The notes under the pieces: generated by a model
Told to the model about the DNA's origin: nothing
The model's database searches: none
What the model saw: the letters and a program-made list of their open reading frames with translations, nothing else
Shown: positions 6,975 through 14,811 of the stretch, one piece after another
Numbering within the stretch: the first letter of the stretch is position 1
How the letters are laid out: each line of letters starts with the position of its first letter
Position numbers and translations under genes: made by a program
Origin: an uncultured Veillonella sp.
GTDB taxonomy: Bacteria; Bacillota; Negativicutes; Veillonellales; Veillonellaceae
Assembly (NCBI RefSeq): GCF_915069625.1
Contig: NZ_CAJZFD010000004.1
Coordinates: 1 to 26,718, forward strand
Direction of reading: 5' to 3'
Length of the DNA stretch: 26,718 bases

Positions 6975-8330
6975 ATGGAAACAAGAATTGAATATGATTC
7001 AATGGGACCAGTCGAAGTCGACGCTAGACGAATTTACGGACCTCAAACGCAACGCTCGTTCAATAATTTCAAGATTGGTGACCACCGCATCCCTATTGAA
7101 CAAATTAAAGCGCTTGCGCTTGTAAAAAAAGCATGTGCTTTAACCAATGCAAAATGTGGCGCAGTAACTGAGGAAAAAGCGAAACTCATCGCTCAAGTAG
7201 TAGATGAGATCGTGGACGGCAAATGGGATGACGAATTCCCATTGACTGTATTCCAAACAGGTTCTGGCACACAAACTAACATGAATGTGAACGAGGTAAT
7301 CGCTCACCGGGCTAAACAGTTAGATGAAAGCAACCCACTCCATCCTAACGACGATGTAAACCGCGGCCAAAGTACAAACGATACATTCCCTACAGCAATG
7401 CATATCTGTGCGTACTTTGAAATTACAAAACGCGTAATCCCTGCATTGGACGGCCTTATCCAATCCTTCGAAAAATTGCAAGAAAAAGGTAAAGGCTTGC
7501 AAAAAGTTGGTCGTACGCATTTACAAGATGCTACTTTCATCATGGTGGACCAAGAAATCAGTGCCTTTGTAGAAGGCCTAAAAACTGCCAAAACTATGCT
7601 TGTCCAAAACGCTGACTACCTGCTCGACGTAGCCCTTGGCGGTACAGCCGTTGGTACTGGTGTAAACACCCCTAAAGGCTATCTAGACGTTATGGAAACT
7701 GTATTGCCAGAGGTAACAGGTGCTCCATTCCGCGTTAAGAATAACAAATTCCAAGGCCTATCTTTGAAAGATGCTTTCATGATGGCTCACGGTGCACTTA
7801 ATACATTGGCGACTACCCTATTCAAAATCGCTAACGACATCCGTTTCTTAGGCTCTGGCCCTCGCTGCGGCTATGGCGAATGGCATCTTCCTGAAAACGA
7901 ACCGGGCTCCTCCATCATGCCAGGCAAGGTAAATCCTACACAATGTGAAGCCTTGGCCATGGTATGTGCCCAAGTATTCGGTCACAATACAACTATGACG
8001 CTCTGTGCAGGCAGTGGTGCGTTCCAATTGAACGTGTACATGCCTATCATGATTTATGATTTTGTTGAAAGCTGTCGCCTCCTCGCAGATGCAATGAATT
8101 CTTTCACAACACACTGCATCGACGGTGTCGAATTCGTACCTGAAAAACTCAACTTCTTTGTAGAACAATCCCTTATGATCGCTACATCCTTAACACCATA
8201 CATCGGTTACGACAAGAGCGCTAAGGTAGTAAAAGAAGCGTACAAACGCGGTTGCTCTATTAAAGAAATCATCTTGGAAGAAAAACTCATGACCGAAGAC
8301 GAATTTGCTGAAGCAGTTCGCATGAAATAA
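6975..8330 (+). CDS. fumC: Class II fumarate hydratase
   Basis: This is a 451-residue, iron-independent class II fumarase that interconverts malate and fumarate in the cytoplasm. It has the conserved blocks TGSGTQTNMN (96-105), HPNDDVN (123-129), the catalytic-region GRTHLQDAT (179-187, with the His that separates fumarases from aspartases) and the SS-loop signature GSSIMPGKVNP (311-321). Length is near that of E. coli FumC. In lactate-fermenting Negativicutes this step lies on the route from oxaloacetate to succinate and propionate. I chose the ATG at 6975 because AAGGAGG (6957-6963) sits before it and the METRIEYDSMG start lines up with FumC N-termini; an ATG at 6948 would add nine unrelated residues and place this ribosome binding site inside the gene. 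It is monocistronic, divergent from the OPT transporter, and ends at a very strong terminator. Confidence 0.96.
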   Translation: METRIEYDSMGPVEVDARRIYGPQTQRSFNNFKIGDHRIPIEQIKALALVKKACALTNAKCGAVTEEKAKLIAQVVDEIVDGKWDDEFPLTVFQTGSGTQTNMNVNEVIAHRAKQLDESNPLHPNDDVNRGQSTNDTFPTAMHICAYFEITKRVIPALDGLIQSFEKLQEKGKGLQKVGRTHLQDATFIMVDQEISAFVEGLKTAKTMLVQNADYLLDVALGGTAVGTGVNTPKGYLDVMETVLPEVTGAPFRVKNNKFQGLSLKDAFMMAHGALNTLATTLFKIANDIRFLGSGPRCGYGEWHLPENEPGSSIMPGKVNPTQCEALAMVCAQVFGHNTTMTLCAGSGAFQLNVYMPIMIYDFVESCRLLADAMNSFTTHCIDGVEFVPEKLNFFVEQSLMIATSLTPYIGYDKSAKVVKEAYKRGCSIKEIILEEKLMTEDEFAEAVRMK

Positions 8331-8392
8331 AATCTCTCTCATCTTCATGACATATCTCTAACATCCTCTCATACCTCAAATGAACGGAAAAT

Positions 8393-8466
8393 AAAAGGAC
8401 GTAATAGTCTTGAAATCTTCAATAATACTTATTACTGAAGAATAGACTATTACGTCCTTTTTGTTT
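8393..8466 (+). terminator. Very long-stem terminator after fumC
   Basis: AAAAGGACGTAATAGTCT (8393-8410) pairs perfectly with 8444-8461, an 18-bp stem. A second inner stem CTTCA (8417-8421)/TGAAG (8436-8440) closes most of the loop. TTTTTGTTTT follows. The A-rich left side makes it plausible as a bidirectional stop for the minus-strand gene ending at 8590. Confidence 0.9.
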
Positions 8467-8589
8467 TATATGTCTTATAGCAATATTTAATTTAAACTAA
8501 TGAAATTCTATAATAATGCACCTTTAAAAGCATCATTTTAAGCATAAAATATATTCTAATCAAAAGACACCTTATCCTACCCGCATTCA

Positions 8590-9030
8590 TTATAATGATT
8601 TGAATATATTTCTATCCTCTTCACTAATTTGGTTCAGATCATCTTTTATAGATATAGATTTACCATAAATACGCTTTAAATTATTAATGCTATCAGTATC
8701 CTCTATTATACTATCAGTATCATAAAATGAGTAATTGGGTATCTTTAAAATATCTGTACCTATTGGTGTTAATAAAACCCTAGTATAACCCGATTCCCCT
8801 TTTACATATAAATATGGAAATACCACCTTATGAGAAATTTTAGAAAATTCCAATCTAGTTTTATATGTGCTATCCTCTAGCATTCCACCAAACACAATTC
8901 GATAACGACCTAAACTATAAGAATCTACTAGTTCGGTATGTATCCCATAAAAATTTAAATAAATTATACTAAGTCCCACTAAAAAACATATGGCTAATAT
9001 TTTATATATTGGAATCCTTATGTTATTCAT
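8590..9030 (-). CDS. Hypothetical single-pass membrane or exported protein
   Basis: This 146-residue protein belongs to no family I recognise. Residues 8-28 are one hydrophobic segment (uncleaved anchor or signal). The rest is polar, with a YxVFGGMLED element and an acidic stretch in which DTDSI occurs twice (encoded by two copies of an 11-bp direct repeat at 8690-8700 and 8710-8720). A good GAGGT ribosome binding site precedes the start, and only 6 bases separate it from the upstream small membrane gene, so they are co-transcribed. Base composition is more AT-rich than in the surrounding housekeeping genes. The fumC terminator lies downstream. Confidence 0.65.
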   Translation of the reverse strand: MNNIRIPIYKILAICFLVGLSIIYLNFYGIHTELVDSYSLGRYRIVFGGMLEDSTYKTRLEFSKISHKVVFPYLYVKGESGYTRVLLTPIGTDILKIPNYSFYDTDSIIEDTDSINNLKRIYGKSISIKDDLNQISEEDRNIFKSL

Positions 9031-9036
9031 GATATC

Positions 9037-9336
9037 TTACCTCATAAGTTTTATAGCTATTAATATCATAAAAAATACGATCAGAAAAACATATTTCATA
9101 TTGAATAGATTATTAATCTCCTTAACTCCATTTTTCTTAAATGCTTGTATTAATAGCTTTACTTGTTTACGACTTAATATATACAAAATTATATGGAATA
9201 CTATCACCGCTAGTATTGTTGCTTTTAGATTTCCTTCGTATCCACCAGTTATCACTGAGCAGATAAGAGCTATGTCCATAAGAATAATTGGAATGGTACA
9301 TATAATAACTCTGTAGATAAAAAATTTACTATACAT
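9037..9336 (-). CDS. Small multi-pass membrane protein, paralogue of the 9491-9793 gene
   Basis: This 99-residue protein has about three predicted membrane helices (residues 5-28, 37-55 and 79-97) and a conserved central block of the form K-Q-x3-(L/I)-IQAF. It aligns end to end with the protein at 9491-9793: MY at the start, F-I-x4-IIC-type first helix, MDIALI against FDISLI, IQAF, and a final IKL. The start at 9336 is chosen over an upstream ATG at 9426 because it matches the paralogue's N-terminus and has AGGTG at about 7 bases; the longer form would start inside the terminator-proximal region. It is followed after 6 bases by the single-pass protein gene. Function is unknown; small size and hydrophobicity alone do not show a toxin. 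Confidence 0.65.
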   Translation of the reverse strand: MYSKFFIYRVIICTIPIILMDIALICSVITGGYEGNLKATILAVIVFHIILYILSRKQVKLLIQAFKKNGVKEINNLFNMKYVFLIVFFMILIAIKLMR

Positions 9337-9429
9337 TAATCTACACCTACAAATTAACTCTACTCTATTAATCAACACAACTAAAAATTTTAACTCTAAT
9401 ATATCACAATTATTATATAAGTTCATATA

Positions 9430-9473
9430 ATAAAAAGAGGTATTGTATCTTCATATACAATACCTCTTTTTAT
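9430..9473. terminator. Strong bidirectional terminator between the two membrane paralogues
   Basis: A near-perfect 19-bp stem (9430-9448 with 9455-9473) around a 6-base loop CTTCAT has A-runs on one side and T-runs on the other, so it can work in both directions. On the minus strand it ends the transcript of the 9491-9793 gene before the second paralogue begins, so the copies are probably separate transcription units. Confidence 0.88.
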
Positions 9474-9490
9474 TTGTAACCTATGTTTTT

Positions 9491-9793
9491 CTAATATATC
9501 ACAAGTTTTATAGTCATTACCAGGATCAAAGATATGATAAAAACCATCTGTTTCGTACTTAGCAGTTCATAGGTCTCGTTAAATGTATTATTCTCGAATG
9601 CTTGTATTATCAGTATTTCTTGCTTGCTGAATTCTAGGTATATATCTAAATGGCATCCAATGGCCACGAGTATTGCTATTTTGAGATATCCTTTATATAT
9701 ATCCGCTGTCATATCGTAGATGAGAGAGATATCAAATAGCATAAGCACAATAATACATATAAGAATTTTATGGATAAAGGATGTATTATACAT
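9491..9793 (-). CDS. Small multi-pass membrane protein, upstream paralogue
   Basis: This 100-residue protein has three predicted membrane helices (about residues 7-27, 36-54 and 80-99) and the IQAF block found in the 9037-9336 protein. AGGGA upstream supports the start. It begins 54 bases after the metallophosphoesterase gene, with no terminator between, so it may be the last gene of the Nudix-mutY-phosphoesterase operon or have its own promoter within that gene. A strong terminator follows. Family unknown to me. Confidence 0.6.
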   Translation of the reverse strand: MYNTSFIHKILICIIVLMLFDISLIYDMTADIYKGYLKIAILVAIGCHLDIYLEFSKQEILIIQAFENNTFNETYELLSTKQMVFIISLILVMTIKLVIY

Positions 9794-9810
9794 GATTGTA
9801 TCCCTATAAT

Positions 9811-9852
9811 GAGCTTACCTTTTATGCTAAGGAGCTCACCTTTACTTCTAAG
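9811..9852. repeat. 21-bp tandem direct repeat at the end of the phosphoesterase gene
   Basis: Two adjacent 21-bp copies (9811-9831 and 9832-9852) share 17 of 21 positions, both beginning GAGCT and ending CTAAG. The second copy contains the stop codon of the metallophosphoesterase (9848-9850). It probably arose by local duplication. Confidence 0.65.
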
Positions 9853-11029
9853 CTACTCCGTCAAAGAATGTAATGACAGTAATTTCTCGTGGGCAGTTGA
9901 TACGGATTGGGAACCAGTGACCTGAGCCGTTATTGACGTAGCACACGCTTTGTTCTTCTACGTAGCGACCTTTTGTATATGGTGTGCCTGTTGGTACCAA
10001 CGGCATGCCCATGAAGACGATTTGACCACCGTGAGTATGACCAGAGAGGGTCAACGGAATTTTACGTTCAATGGCTTCTTCAAAGAATTCAGGATGATGT
10101 GCCAATAGAATAACAAAGGCATAGTCGGGAATACCGGATAAAGCCTTATCAATCATAGCTTCACGTTTTTCTTTTTCTCGATCATTGTCGTACGCAACAC
10201 CTGCAATATATACAGGTTGTTTACCGCCCATAATTTGAATATTGCTATTCACAAGGATATTCATCGGTGTATTGTGTTTCAATTCGTCTAATACCTTATT
10301 TACATCGTGATGGTATTCGTGATTGCCTAAGATGAAATCTACACCGTCAGGAATTTGTTTTGCAAAGGTTGTCAGTCTTTCACAAACCTGTGGTAACCAA
10401 GCTAGTTTATCGATTAAATCACCCGTAATGACAACGCGATTAGGCTTTTCTACAAGGGCGAGCTTTAAAATTTCATCAAGATCATCTAAGTCGATGCTTG
10501 GGCCTACATGAATATCGCTGAGTTGAACGATTTTATAATCCTTTAACCCAGGCGGTAAGTTCGTATAACCGAAGCTTTCATGAGTAACCTCAATCTCATG
10601 TTGACCTACATAGGCAGCATAGCTAGAACCACCAATTGTTGCCAACGGTACCACTGTTGCCGCGGTTCTAAAGAAGGCGCGACGGCCCGTTCTATTTTCC
10701 TCTGGCGTTTTGCTCCATATTTTATTAACCGCCCAGTATAGTAAACCTAGGACGATGAATACAGGAATAGCCAAGAATAAGCCAAAGAGAAAACCGTAAC
10801 TTTCAGTACGGAATAGATTCATCAACGGATAATACATTGTTCCGTATAGATCCACTTGATTAAGTATATAGTATCGGATGGCAGCGAACCACGCACCGAT
10901 AATAATTAGATAACCTACCCAAGCAGGCCATTTCTTTTTAAGCTTCCACAAGTTGAGGAATAGAGCCCAAAATCCTACCAATCCTATTACGAGGATAGCA
11001 GAAAAAATGATATTAAATAGAATTCTCAT
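9848..11029 (-). CDS. Membrane-anchored metallophosphoesterase (YkuE/YaeI-like)
   Basis: This 393-residue calcineurin-like phosphoesterase has a hydrophobic N-terminal part. Membrane helices are predicted at about 4-27, 37-55, 78-102 and 122-140. The catalytic domain (from about 164) shows the metal-binding set SDIH (171-174), GDLID (203-207), GNHEYH (235-240), AHHPE (310-314) and GHTHGGQ (330-336). YaeI/YkuE relatives act on membrane lipids or phosphodiesters outside the cytoplasm; the exact substrate here is unknown. An internal RRAFF motif (116-120) right before the fourth helix looks like a twin-arginine signal placed after three helices. The start follows TAGGAG and lies 16 bases after mutY, so they are co-transcribed. 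Confidence 0.88.
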   Translation of the reverse strand: MRILFNIIFSAILVIGLVGFWALFLNLWKLKKKWPAWVGYLIIIGAWFAAIRYYILNQVDLYGTMYYPLMNLFRTESYGFLFGLFLAIPVFIVLGLLYWAVNKIWSKTPEENRTGRRAFFRTAATVVPLATIGGSSYAAYVGQHEIEVTHESFGYTNLPPGLKDYKIVQLSDIHVGPSIDLDDLDEILKLALVEKPNRVVITGDLIDKLAWLPQVCERLTTFAKQIPDGVDFILGNHEYHHDVNKVLDELKHNTPMNILVNSNIQIMGGKQPVYIAGVAYDNDREKEKREAMIDKALSGIPDYAFVILLAHHPEFFEEAIERKIPLTLSGHTHGGQIVFMGMPLVPTGTPYTKGRYVEEQSVCYVNNGSGHWFPIRINCPREITVITFFDGVA

Positions 11030-11045
11030 TCATTGCTCCTACAAA

Positions 11046-12143
11046 TTATTTTGCCATCTCCGTCAATTTACCATGAGGACCTGCCCAAGCATAATCGGCG
11101 AACTCGTCGCGCTTGATGAGCATCCAGTCCTTTGGCAATTGCTTTTGGATAGCTCCGATCGTTATATTCTTAGCATCTCCTACGTACGTCAAATCGCCGC
11201 GGAATGCTTTCATGAACCATTTTCGATGAGAGAAAATATGTGTTATCTCTTTTACTAATACTGGTTGCAAGGATAATTCAAAACCTAGGTCCTTTACTAA
11301 AGCCTCAAGACCTTGTTCCCCTTCGTCAAAGGCAGATACCATTTCCACAGATGGGAATTCCCACATGGATCGTAACAGTCCACGGTTAGGACGTTTGTGC
11401 AATAAATAATAGTCTTCATATTGCAAGATTCCCACAAATAGAGGCACCTCTACTACCTTCGTTTTCTTGATGCGTACAGGTAGCTTGTCAGTATCCTTAT
11501 GTTGGTATGCTTCGCACATGTTTACAATAGGACATTCTCCACAGCGTGGAGTTTTTGGAATGCACACGGCAGAGCCAAAGTCCATCAAGGCTTGGTTAAA
11601 GTCACCAGGTCGATCGTGAGGCAATGTTTCCTCTACGATAGCAGTTATGGCCTTCTTACCTTTGGTACTCAAAATATCGTCAAAGATGCGATATAAACGA
11701 GCATAAATGCGCAGTACATTGCCATCTACAGCCACCTCTGGTTCGTTGTACGCCATGGATAAAATAGCTCCAGCCGTGTACGAGCCTACGCCCTTCAAGG
11801 ACTCCATGGTCTTTCGGTCATGAGGCACGATACTACCGTAGTTTTCAACGACATCCTTTACACCAAGGCGCAAATTACGAGCCCGGCTATAATAGCCAAG
11901 CCCTTGCCAAGCGTGAACTACCTCATCTTCACTGGCCTTTGCCAAATCCTCTAAGGTTGGAAATAGTCGCATCCAGTTATCATAATAAGGCTTCATCGCC
12001 TCAATGCGTGTTTGTTGGCTCATCACTTCGGAAACCCAAACCTTATAAGGGTCTCCACAATCGCGCCACGGCAAATCCCGCTTATTCACATCATACCACG
12101 CTAATAGCTGTGGCACCCACTTGGGGCTCTTTTTATCAGTCAT
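11046..12143 (-). CDS. mutY: Adenine DNA glycosylase MutY
   Basis: This 365-residue enzyme removes adenine mispaired with 8-oxoguanine. Visible features are the catalytic Glu39 in SEVMSQQT, the helix-hairpin-helix LKGVGSYTAGAI (116-127), the catalytic Asp140 in VDGNV, and a [4Fe-4S] site with Cys194, 201, 204 and 210 (C-x6-C-x2-C-x5-C). The C-terminal part from about residue 230 is the Nudix-like domain that reads 8-oxoguanine, including the FSHRKW segment. Length is normal for the family. GAGGT precedes the start. It follows an MTH1-like Nudix gene by 59 bases with no terminator and precedes the phosphoesterase by 16 bases, indicating one operon. Confidence 0.96.
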   Translation of the reverse strand: MTDKKSPKWVPQLLAWYDVNKRDLPWRDCGDPYKVWVSEVMSQQTRIEAMKPYYDNWMRLFPTLEDLAKASEDEVVHAWQGLGYYSRARNLRLGVKDVVENYGSIVPHDRKTMESLKGVGSYTAGAILSMAYNEPEVAVDGNVLRIYARLYRIFDDILSTKGKKAITAIVEETLPHDRPGDFNQALMDFGSAVCIPKTPRCGECPIVNMCEAYQHKDTDKLPVRIKKTKVVEVPLFVGILQYEDYYLLHKRPNRGLLRSMWEFPSVEMVSAFDEGEQGLEALVKDLGFELSLQPVLVKEITHIFSHRKWFMKAFRGDLTYVGDAKNITIGAIQKQLPKDWMLIKRDEFADYAWAGPHGKLTEMAK

Positions 12144-12202
12144 ATTACCTCAATATATTATAAATTTATTTACATTAGCTAATATATTCAATAATCAATA
12201 AA

Positions 12203-12724
12203 TCAACCATTAATATATAGATCAATGCGCGCCAAGTGTTCGCTTTCAAGAACGGTATCGACGGTGGTTAAATCCATTTTATCTACAGAGCTATTGTCTC
12301 GGCAAAATACGATAGACCCTTTTAATTTCTTACCTTCTAGCAGCATCGGCAACCATTGGCGGTCACCATCCCACATATGTTCATAGGGAATTTCATCTAC
12401 TGTTAGCCAATGGGGCTCCATTTCGTCGGTTTCCTCTACATTGCCTGTGAAAGTACGCAAAAAGTACACATAACCTACATGTGTTAAGCTTTCATCAAAA
12501 GGAAATTGAAAGTCAAAAGCCGCTACACATTCTAAATCTTCTGGGCGACCATGAAGGCCAGATTCCTCAAACAACTCACGGATGGCGCAGTCTCGGAAGC
12601 TTTCACCAGCCTCGAGTTTACCACCAAATCCATTATATTTATCAGCCCCGAAACCACGTTTTTTACGACCTAGCAATATACGATTTTGTTCATCAATAGG
12701 AAATACAAGCGTCGTCGGTTTCAT
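12203..12724 (-). CDS. Nudix hydrolase, MTH1/8-oxo-dGTPase-like
   Basis: This 173-residue Nudix protein probably hydrolyses oxidised purine nucleoside triphosphates such as 8-oxo-dGTP. The full Nudix box G-x5-E-x7-RE-x2-EE-x-G is present (G35, E41, R49-E50, E53-E54, G56). The segment KKRGFGADKYNGFGGK (21-36) before it closely follows the corresponding stretch of human MTH1 (NUDT1), which points to MTH1 specificity rather than a generic Nudix role. MTH1-type enzymes are near 156 residues, so this one has a short C-terminal extension. AAGGAGG gives the start. It is the first gene of the mutY operon, consistent with cleaning the nucleotide pool while MutY repairs DNA. Substrate preference remains inference. 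Confidence 0.88.
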   Translation of the reverse strand: MKPTTLVFPIDEQNRILLGRKKRGFGADKYNGFGGKLEAGESFRDCAIRELFEESGLHGRPEDLECVAAFDFQFPFDESLTHVGYVYFLRTFTGNVEETDEMEPHWLTVDEIPYEHMWDGDRQWLPMLLEGKKLKGSIVFCRDNSSVDKMDLTTVDTVLESEHLARIDLYING

Positions 12725-12761
12725 AGAGCCTCCTTAATCATTTATATAATACCCTATTATT

Positions 12762-12800
12762 ATACCATTATTTCATGTACGAATGGGCTAATTATGGTAT
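12762..12800. promoter_or_regulatory. Inverted repeat in the divergent Nudix/DUF4931 promoter region
   Basis: ATACCAT (12762-12768) and ATGGTAT (12794-12800) are inverted copies 25 bases apart in the 114-base gap between the two divergent genes. Several TATAAT-like boxes lie around 12745-12764. The repeat could be a shared operator, but it is short and in AT-rich DNA. Confidence 0.3.
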
Positions 12801-12838
12801 GATTAAGAGTATAGATTTTCTTACGAGGAAGGAGGCAC

Positions 12839-13615
12839 ATGATGAATAAACCACTACGATTTAACATCGCACTAGGGCGCACTAAGCCTGTTAATATTCG
12901 GAACGAAGAAGTGCGCTGCCCCTTCTGTGATCGTTCAAAATTAACGGATATCCTAGATACATCGGGTCATATCATTTGGCTCATGAACAAATATCCTGTA
13001 CTAGATAAAACATGGCCCACGGTTATTATCGAAACAGAAACGGACGAAGGTGAATTTTCCACCTTGCCTGCTGATGAAGCAGCTCGTATTCTCCAATTCG
13101 GCCTTGATAAATGGTGTGAAACACGAGAACGGAAAGAATTCAAATCCGTACTGTTCTTCAAGAACCATGGTTATATGTCCGGTGGTTCCATTCGTCATCC
13201 TCACAGCCAAATCATAGGCCTTAAAGATTACGATTACCACGAAGATATTACAGCTCAAAATATGGAAGGCTGGCTCTTACACGAGGATCAAGATGTGCGC
13301 ATCACCTTGTCCACGCAGCCCATCATTGGCTTCTTCGAGTACAATATACGCTTTAAACCAGATGCACCTGTGCGCTCCGTAGCGCTAAGATTACAGCAAG
13401 TATTGCGTTATGTATTGCGCAGCATCGCCAACTATAGCCAGTCTTATAACTATTTTGTATATAATCTTGAGGACGGCTACGACTACATCAAGGTTGTGGC
13501 CCGTTATGTAACAACACCACTCTATGTGGGCTACAAAATTCCTCAAACTTGCGATGAAGAGCGGGCTGCAAAAATCATCCAAGACATTGCGCCGTACTTC
13601 CACGCGTCAAAATAG
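12839..13615 (+). CDS. DUF4931 protein, GalT/HIT-superfamily
   Basis: This protein of about 258 residues resembles the nucleotidyltransferase fold of galactose-1-phosphate uridylyltransferase. It has a CPFC zinc-type motif (27-30), a KNHG segment (108-111) and HPHSQ (120-124), matching the His-x-His-x-Gln catalytic motif of GalT. It is shorter than GalT (near 350) and no galK or galE is nearby, so galactose metabolism should not be assumed; DUF4931 proteins have no firm function that I know. AAGGAGG (12829-12835) is only 3 bases from this ATG and 6 from the next one (12842), so the real start may be 12842. A metallophosphoesterase follows 54 bases after the stop. Confidence 0.8.
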   Translation: MMNKPLRFNIALGRTKPVNIRNEEVRCPFCDRSKLTDILDTSGHIIWLMNKYPVLDKTWPTVIIETETDEGEFSTLPADEAARILQFGLDKWCETRERKEFKSVLFFKNHGYMSGGSIRHPHSQIIGLKDYDYHEDITAQNMEGWLLHEDQDVRITLSTQPIIGFFEYNIRFKPDAPVRSVALRLQQVLRYVLRSIANYSQSYNYFVYNLEDGYDYIKVVARYVTTPLYVGYKIPQTCDEERAAKIIQDIAPYFHASK

Positions 13616-13669
13616 TTTTGCTTATGCATATTGTATCTAAATAATTTTGATATATTTGAAAGGATGTTT

Positions 13670-14482
13670 ATGAAAGTATTTGCCATCGGCGATCTCCATC
13701 TATCTGGCAATCCTCCGACAAAGCCGATGGATATTTTTGGTCCCCACTGGGATAATCACTGGAGCCGCATCAAAGAAGATTGGAACGCCCGTGTAACAGA
13801 CGAAGATATAGTCTTTCTCGTAGGTGACATGAGTTGGGCCCTTCGCCTTGACGAGGCAGCTTGTGACTTACAAGAAATTGCATCCATGCCGGGCAAGAAA
13901 TATATGATCCGCGGCAACCACGATTACTGGTGGGCCTCTGCTAACAAGATGCGCAACCTTATGGGTGATGCGATCACCTTCTTGCAAGGTCACGGTACAG
14001 CACAGCTCATTCAAACGGAAGAAGGCCCTTGCATCATTGCTTTTGGTGGAACACGCGCCTACCTCTGTCCTGGAGACTCCCATTTCACTCCTGAAACAGA
14101 CCAATCCATTTACGATAGAGAACTGATTCGCACCGAAGCCGCACTACAAGAAATGGATAAAGCTGTAGAAACACTAATAGAATCATTCAAATCAGAAATA
14201 AACGTAGATACTACAGACTCTGATAAAAACAATCCACCAACCATAGATATAGACAAGATACCAGTAACAAAAATCCTATTGTTACACTATCCTCCATTCA
14301 ATGAGTCCAACACGCCTTCAGGCTTTACGGATCTTATGGAGACATACAATGTAGATACTTGTATCTTTGGACATTTACACGATCAAATATCCTTTAAGCG
14401 CATTCCAAAGGAATTTGGTTCTACTAAATTAGAGCTAGTGTCTGCAGATTACCTAGACTTTAGACTGAAAGAAATTATGTAA
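13670..14482 (+). CDS. Soluble metallophosphoesterase
   Basis: This 270-residue calcineurin-like phosphoesterase has no signal or membrane segment, so it is cytoplasmic. Metal ligands are visible in GDLHLSG (Asp8, His10), GDMSW (Asp53), GNHDYWW (Asn83, His84), LLHYPPF and GHLHDQ. The start is the ATG at 13670: it follows GAAAGGA by 5 bases and gives the usual MKVFAIGDLH beginning; a TTG-started longer form at 13631 lacks support. A polar Asp/Thr/Asn-rich stretch (about residues 173-195) separates two core blocks and looks like a lineage-specific loop. It overlaps no gene, but the next small gene starts 9 bases later. Substrate unknown. Confidence 0.87.
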   Translation: MKVFAIGDLHLSGNPPTKPMDIFGPHWDNHWSRIKEDWNARVTDEDIVFLVGDMSWALRLDEAACDLQEIASMPGKKYMIRGNHDYWWASANKMRNLMGDAITFLQGHGTAQLIQTEEGPCIIAFGGTRAYLCPGDSHFTPETDQSIYDRELIRTEAALQEMDKAVETLIESFKSEINVDTTDSDKNNPPTIDIDKIPVTKILLLHYPPFNESNTPSGFTDLMETYNVDTCIFGHLHDQISFKRIPKEFGSTKLELVSADYLDFRLKEIM

Positions 14483-14491
14483 GGAGAGACC

Positions 14492-14722
14492 ATGAGTCGC
14501 ATTCATAAAGAACATTTACAAGCGGGCTATATTTTTGGTGATACTATTAACCAAGAATATATTTACTTACCCTCTGGTGAGGTAGGTACTGACCATCCAT
14601 TGGCAGTTCTGGAAACACCGACAAAACGTGAAGATATCACATTGGACGAAGCGGTCCACATGATTGACACATTAACACTAAAACGTTGTAGCCATCCTAC
14701 ACTAGGGAAAAAATCATTTTAA
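14492..14722 (+). CDS. Small conserved-looking cytoplasmic protein of unknown function
   Basis: This 76-residue protein lacks signal or membrane segments. AAGGAGAG overlaps the stop codon of the phosphoesterase gene and lies at good spacing, so translation is probably coupled. The sequence has a Tyr-rich middle, a DEAVHMIDTL helix and a basic C-terminus. I do not recognise a family. The terminator at 14746 closes this three-gene group. Confidence 0.7.
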   Translation: MSRIHKEHLQAGYIFGDTINQEYIYLPSGEVGTDHPLAVLETPTKREDITLDEAVHMIDTLTLKRCSHPTLGKKSF

Positions 14723-14745
14723 TACTATAATGGCACGAACAAATT

Positions 14746-14772
14746 AAGCGGGTAGATATCTACCCGCTTTTT
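14746..14772. terminator. Terminator after the 76-residue protein gene
   Basis: A perfect palindrome, AAGCGGGTAGAT followed by ATCTACCCGCTT (14746-14769), is followed by TTT. It can serve the plus-strand genes and also the minus-strand gene ending at 14812. Confidence 0.9.
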
Positions 14773-14811
14773 GTATAGACTTATACAGTTTTTAGATGTT
14801 CTATAAAAGGA

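Noticed and set aside
9037..9793. Toxin-antitoxin pair made of the small hydrophobic proteins
   Set aside because: The two are paralogues of each other, with no antitoxin-like gene or antisense RNA signature; size and hydrophobicity alone are not evidence.
12839..13615. True galactose-1-phosphate uridylyltransferase (galT)
   Set aside because: The protein is about 100 residues shorter than GalT and no galK or galE is nearby; it fits DUF4931 better.
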